Below, piece by piece: positions 5,378-6,732 of a stretch of DNA of 6,732 bases (position 1 is its first letter; each line of letters starts with the position of its first letter). The position numbers and the translations under genes were made by a program. A model generated the notes under the pieces. The model saw only the letters and a list, made by a program, of their open reading frames with translations, did no database searches and was not told where the DNA came from. The stretch spans positions 1-6,732 of the forward strand of contig CAJFNH010000071.1 in assembly GCA_904394195.1 (NCBI GenBank). Direction: 5' to 3'. This stretch comes from Candidatus Gallimonas caecicola. Its GTDB lineage: Bacteria; Bacillota; Clostridia; Christensenellales; Borkfalkiaceae.

Positions 5378-6298
5378 ATGCAGATGACGTTTGAAAGTTT
5401 TGATAAAAAGCCCGTTCAGTTGTACCTTTGGGAGGCGGAGCACGCGCGCGGGGTGGTGCAGATCGTGCACGGCATGACCGAACATGCCGCAAGGTATGAG
5501 CCGTTCGCCCGCTATCTCAACGACATGGGGCTGACGGTGGCGGCAGACGATCACCGCGGACACGGCGCGACGGACGCTCAAACGCTCGGCTGGTGCGCGG
5601 GTGACATGTTCGCGGACACCCTGCGCGACGAGGCAGCCATCACCGATTTTCCCAAGGAAAAATACCGCCTTCCCGTCGTGCTGCTCGGCTTTTCCTACGG
5701 CTCCTTCCTCACCCAGAGCTATCTGGGCAGGTATGCGGACAAGCTAGCGGGCGCCGTTATCGCGGGCAGCAATTACAAGAAGGACTTCGAGGTGTACCTC
5801 GGCTCCGTTGTCGCGCGCCTGGGCATCCTGTTCTGCGGGCAGAAAAAGCGCGCAAAGCTCATCGAAAAACTCTCCTTCGGCGCATATGCAAAGCAGTTCG
5901 AGGACGGCGAATGGCTCTCCGCCGACGCCCGAAACAACGCGGCGTACCGCGCCGATCCCCTGTGCGGGTTTACCTGCTCCTTCCGCTTTTATTCGGACTT
6001 CTTCCGCGGCCTGCGCGCACTGTACACCAAAAAGTACATCGCGGGGCTGAAAAAAGATCTGCCTGTGCTCCTCGTATCGGGAGCGCTCGATCCTGTGGGC
6101 GATATGGGCAGGGGCGTGAAAAAGCTGTATGACTTTTATACGAAAAAGGCGCTCATGCGCCGCGTCACGCTCAGGCTGTTCGAAAACTCCCGCCATGAAT
6201 TTCTCAACGAGGAGGAGGGTCGCGCCGAAAAGTGGGGTACGGTTGCGGCGTTTCTGGACGAAGTGCTGCCTGCCGGTCGTCCGGAGGGGAGCGCGTAA
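5378..6298 (+). CDS. Alpha/beta hydrolase, S33 / monoacylglycerol lipase-like (Hydrolase_4)
   Basis: This 306-residue soluble serine hydrolase has no signal peptide or membrane segment, so it should be cytoplasmic. The catalytic triad is readable: nucleophile S106 in GFSYGS, D238 in SGALDPVGD and H273 in NSRHEF. The oxyanion-loop region HGMTEHAARY (31-40) and the DDHRGHGATD stretch (57-66) are typical of lysophospholipase and monoacylglycerol-lipase-like members of peptidase family S33. Residues about 133-220 form the variable cap that sets specificity. The likely substrate is a lysophospholipid, monoglyceride or other small ester, but this cannot be assigned from sequence. The start is supported by AAAGGAGG eight bases upstream; a second ATG two codons later is less well spaced. 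The gene is monocistronic: it is divergent from the NlpC/P60 gene and faces the SecB-like gene across a hairpin. Confidence 0.92.
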   Translation: MQMTFESFDKKPVQLYLWEAEHARGVVQIVHGMTEHAARYEPFARYLNDMGLTVAADDHRGHGATDAQTLGWCAGDMFADTLRDEAAITDFPKEKYRLPVVLLGFSYGSFLTQSYLGRYADKLAGAVIAGSNYKKDFEVYLGSVVARLGILFCGQKKRAKLIEKLSFGAYAKQFEDGEWLSADARNNAAYRADPLCGFTCSFRFYSDFFRGLRALYTKKYIAGLKKDLPVLLVSGALDPVGDMGRGVKKLYDFYTKKALMRRVTLRLFENSRHEFLNEEEGRAEKWGTVAAFLDEVLPAGRPEGSA

Positions 6299-6316
6299 AA
6301 AAGGTCGCAAAGCACA

Positions 6317-6352
6317 ACAGCGCGCCCGCGGCATGTGCCGCGGGCGCGCTGT
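6317..6352. terminator. Long perfect GC-rich hairpin between convergent genes
   Basis: A 17-base perfect inverted repeat (6317-6333 against 6336-6352; in RNA about 16 bp closed by an AUGU loop) sits in the 65-base gap between two convergent stop codons. No U-tract follows immediately on either strand; the nearest T-run for leftward transcripts (opposite the A's at 6297-6302) is about 14 bases beyond the stem. It is probably a bidirectional terminator or an mRNA 3'-end stabiliser. Confidence 0.65.
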
Positions 6353-6363
6353 CTGATATTCGT

Positions 6364-6732
6364 TCAGTTGACGACTTTGGGGTCGAGGTTGAGGGTGTAC
6401 TGCGAGCCGCCGCGGTCATCGGGGAAGATGGTCGAGCCGGGCACCACGGGCAGGGTCAGGGGATTGATGAGCGCATCTGCCGTCAGATTGGCGACGGCTG
6501 CGCGCAGATAGGGGAACATCGTCTCCGTTGCATTGATGGCAAAAAAGCGCCTGTCCTCTTCCGTCTGCATGTTCTGCACCTCAAACACGCCCACGAAACG
6601 CGCCGTAAGGTTGAAGGGTTTGGGGGATTCCTCCGTGCTCTCGATCTTGCACTCGAGCATCACGATATTGATCTTGGGATTTTCGTTCGCGTGGCGGATC
6701 TGCCGCGAGAACAAGGGCTTGATCTCAAACTT
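6364..6732 (-). CDS. secB: SecB-like protein-export chaperone, 5' end cut by the window edge
   Basis: The reading frame is open to the right edge, so the first residues are missing; 122 residues are present, beginning KFEIKPLFSRQI. SecB forms a cytosolic tetramer that holds unfolded preproteins and passes them to SecA. The match rests on layout: a beta-rich N-terminal part (INIVMLECKIES, then FNLTARFVGVFEVQ) is followed by the helix-forming stretch ATETMFPYLRAAVANLTADA, like the LFPYARE helix of SecB, and then the NPLTLPVV strand, like PPLNLAP. Classic SecB has about 155 residues, so about 20-30 are probably missing. SecB is best known in Proteobacteria, but short SecB-like proteins occur in Bacillota, some linked to toxin-antitoxin pairs. 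No toxin gene is visible, but the upstream region lies outside the window. A TTG codon at 6714 is not the start, because the family-like sequence continues beyond it. Confidence 0.62.
   Translation of the reverse strand, partial: KFEIKPLFSRQIRHANENPKINIVMLECKIESTEESPKPFNLTARFVGVFEVQNMQTEEDRRFFAINATETMFPYLRAAVANLTADALINPLTLPVVPGSTIFPDDRGGSQYTLNLDPKVVN

Noticed and set aside
1..6732. Mobile element, CRISPR array, attachment site, or defence system
   Set aside because: No transposase, integrase, repeat-spacer pattern, target-site duplication or defence-type domain was found. Gene content looks chromosomal and compositionally uniform.

Overview
The window is a GC-rich (roughly 60% by eye), densely packed bacterial chromosomal segment. 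It most likely comes from a member of the Bacillota, plausibly an uncultured gut-type Clostridia. Pointers to this are strong AGGAGG-type ribosome sites, a BspA-type leucine-rich-repeat module of the kind common in gut Firmicutes, a PLDc_N-type cardiolipin synthase, a lipoprotein NlpC/P60 hydrolase, and a histidinol-phosphatase of the PHP class. The taxonomic call is inference. I see no mobile element, CRISPR array, tRNA or rRNA.

Layout. Positions 1-155 form a divergent promoter region, with a full-consensus promoter pointing left out of the window and one pointing right into trmL. Positions 156-1720 hold trmL (tRNA wobble-base 2'-O-methyltransferase) and a secreted BspA-LRR-like protein whose start overlaps the trmL stop. 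A phospholipase-D-type cardiolipin synthase follows (1777-3351) with its own promoter and a strong ribosome site. A bidirectional terminator separates it from two leftward genes: an SH3-NlpC/P60 lipoprotein (5211 to 4300) followed by a PHP-family phosphoesterase (4260 to 3436). A 166-bp divergent promoter region (5212-5377) then leads rightward to an S33-type alpha/beta hydrolase (5378-6298). A long perfect hairpin separates that gene from a convergent SecB-like chaperone gene cut by the right edge.

Functionally this is mostly housekeeping and cell-envelope content: cardiolipin synthesis, peptidoglycan hydrolysis, a secreted LRR protein, a lipase-like hydrolase and an export-chaperone-like protein, plus tRNA modification. 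I find no evidence of a new multi-gene system. The most interesting signals are regulatory. The PHP gene appears to be transcribed as a leaderless mRNA, with its -10 box six bases from the ATG and no ribosome site. A LacI/CcpA-type operator-like palindrome lies over its -35 box. Several promoters share a TTGCAA -35 hexamer and sit unusually close to their start codons.
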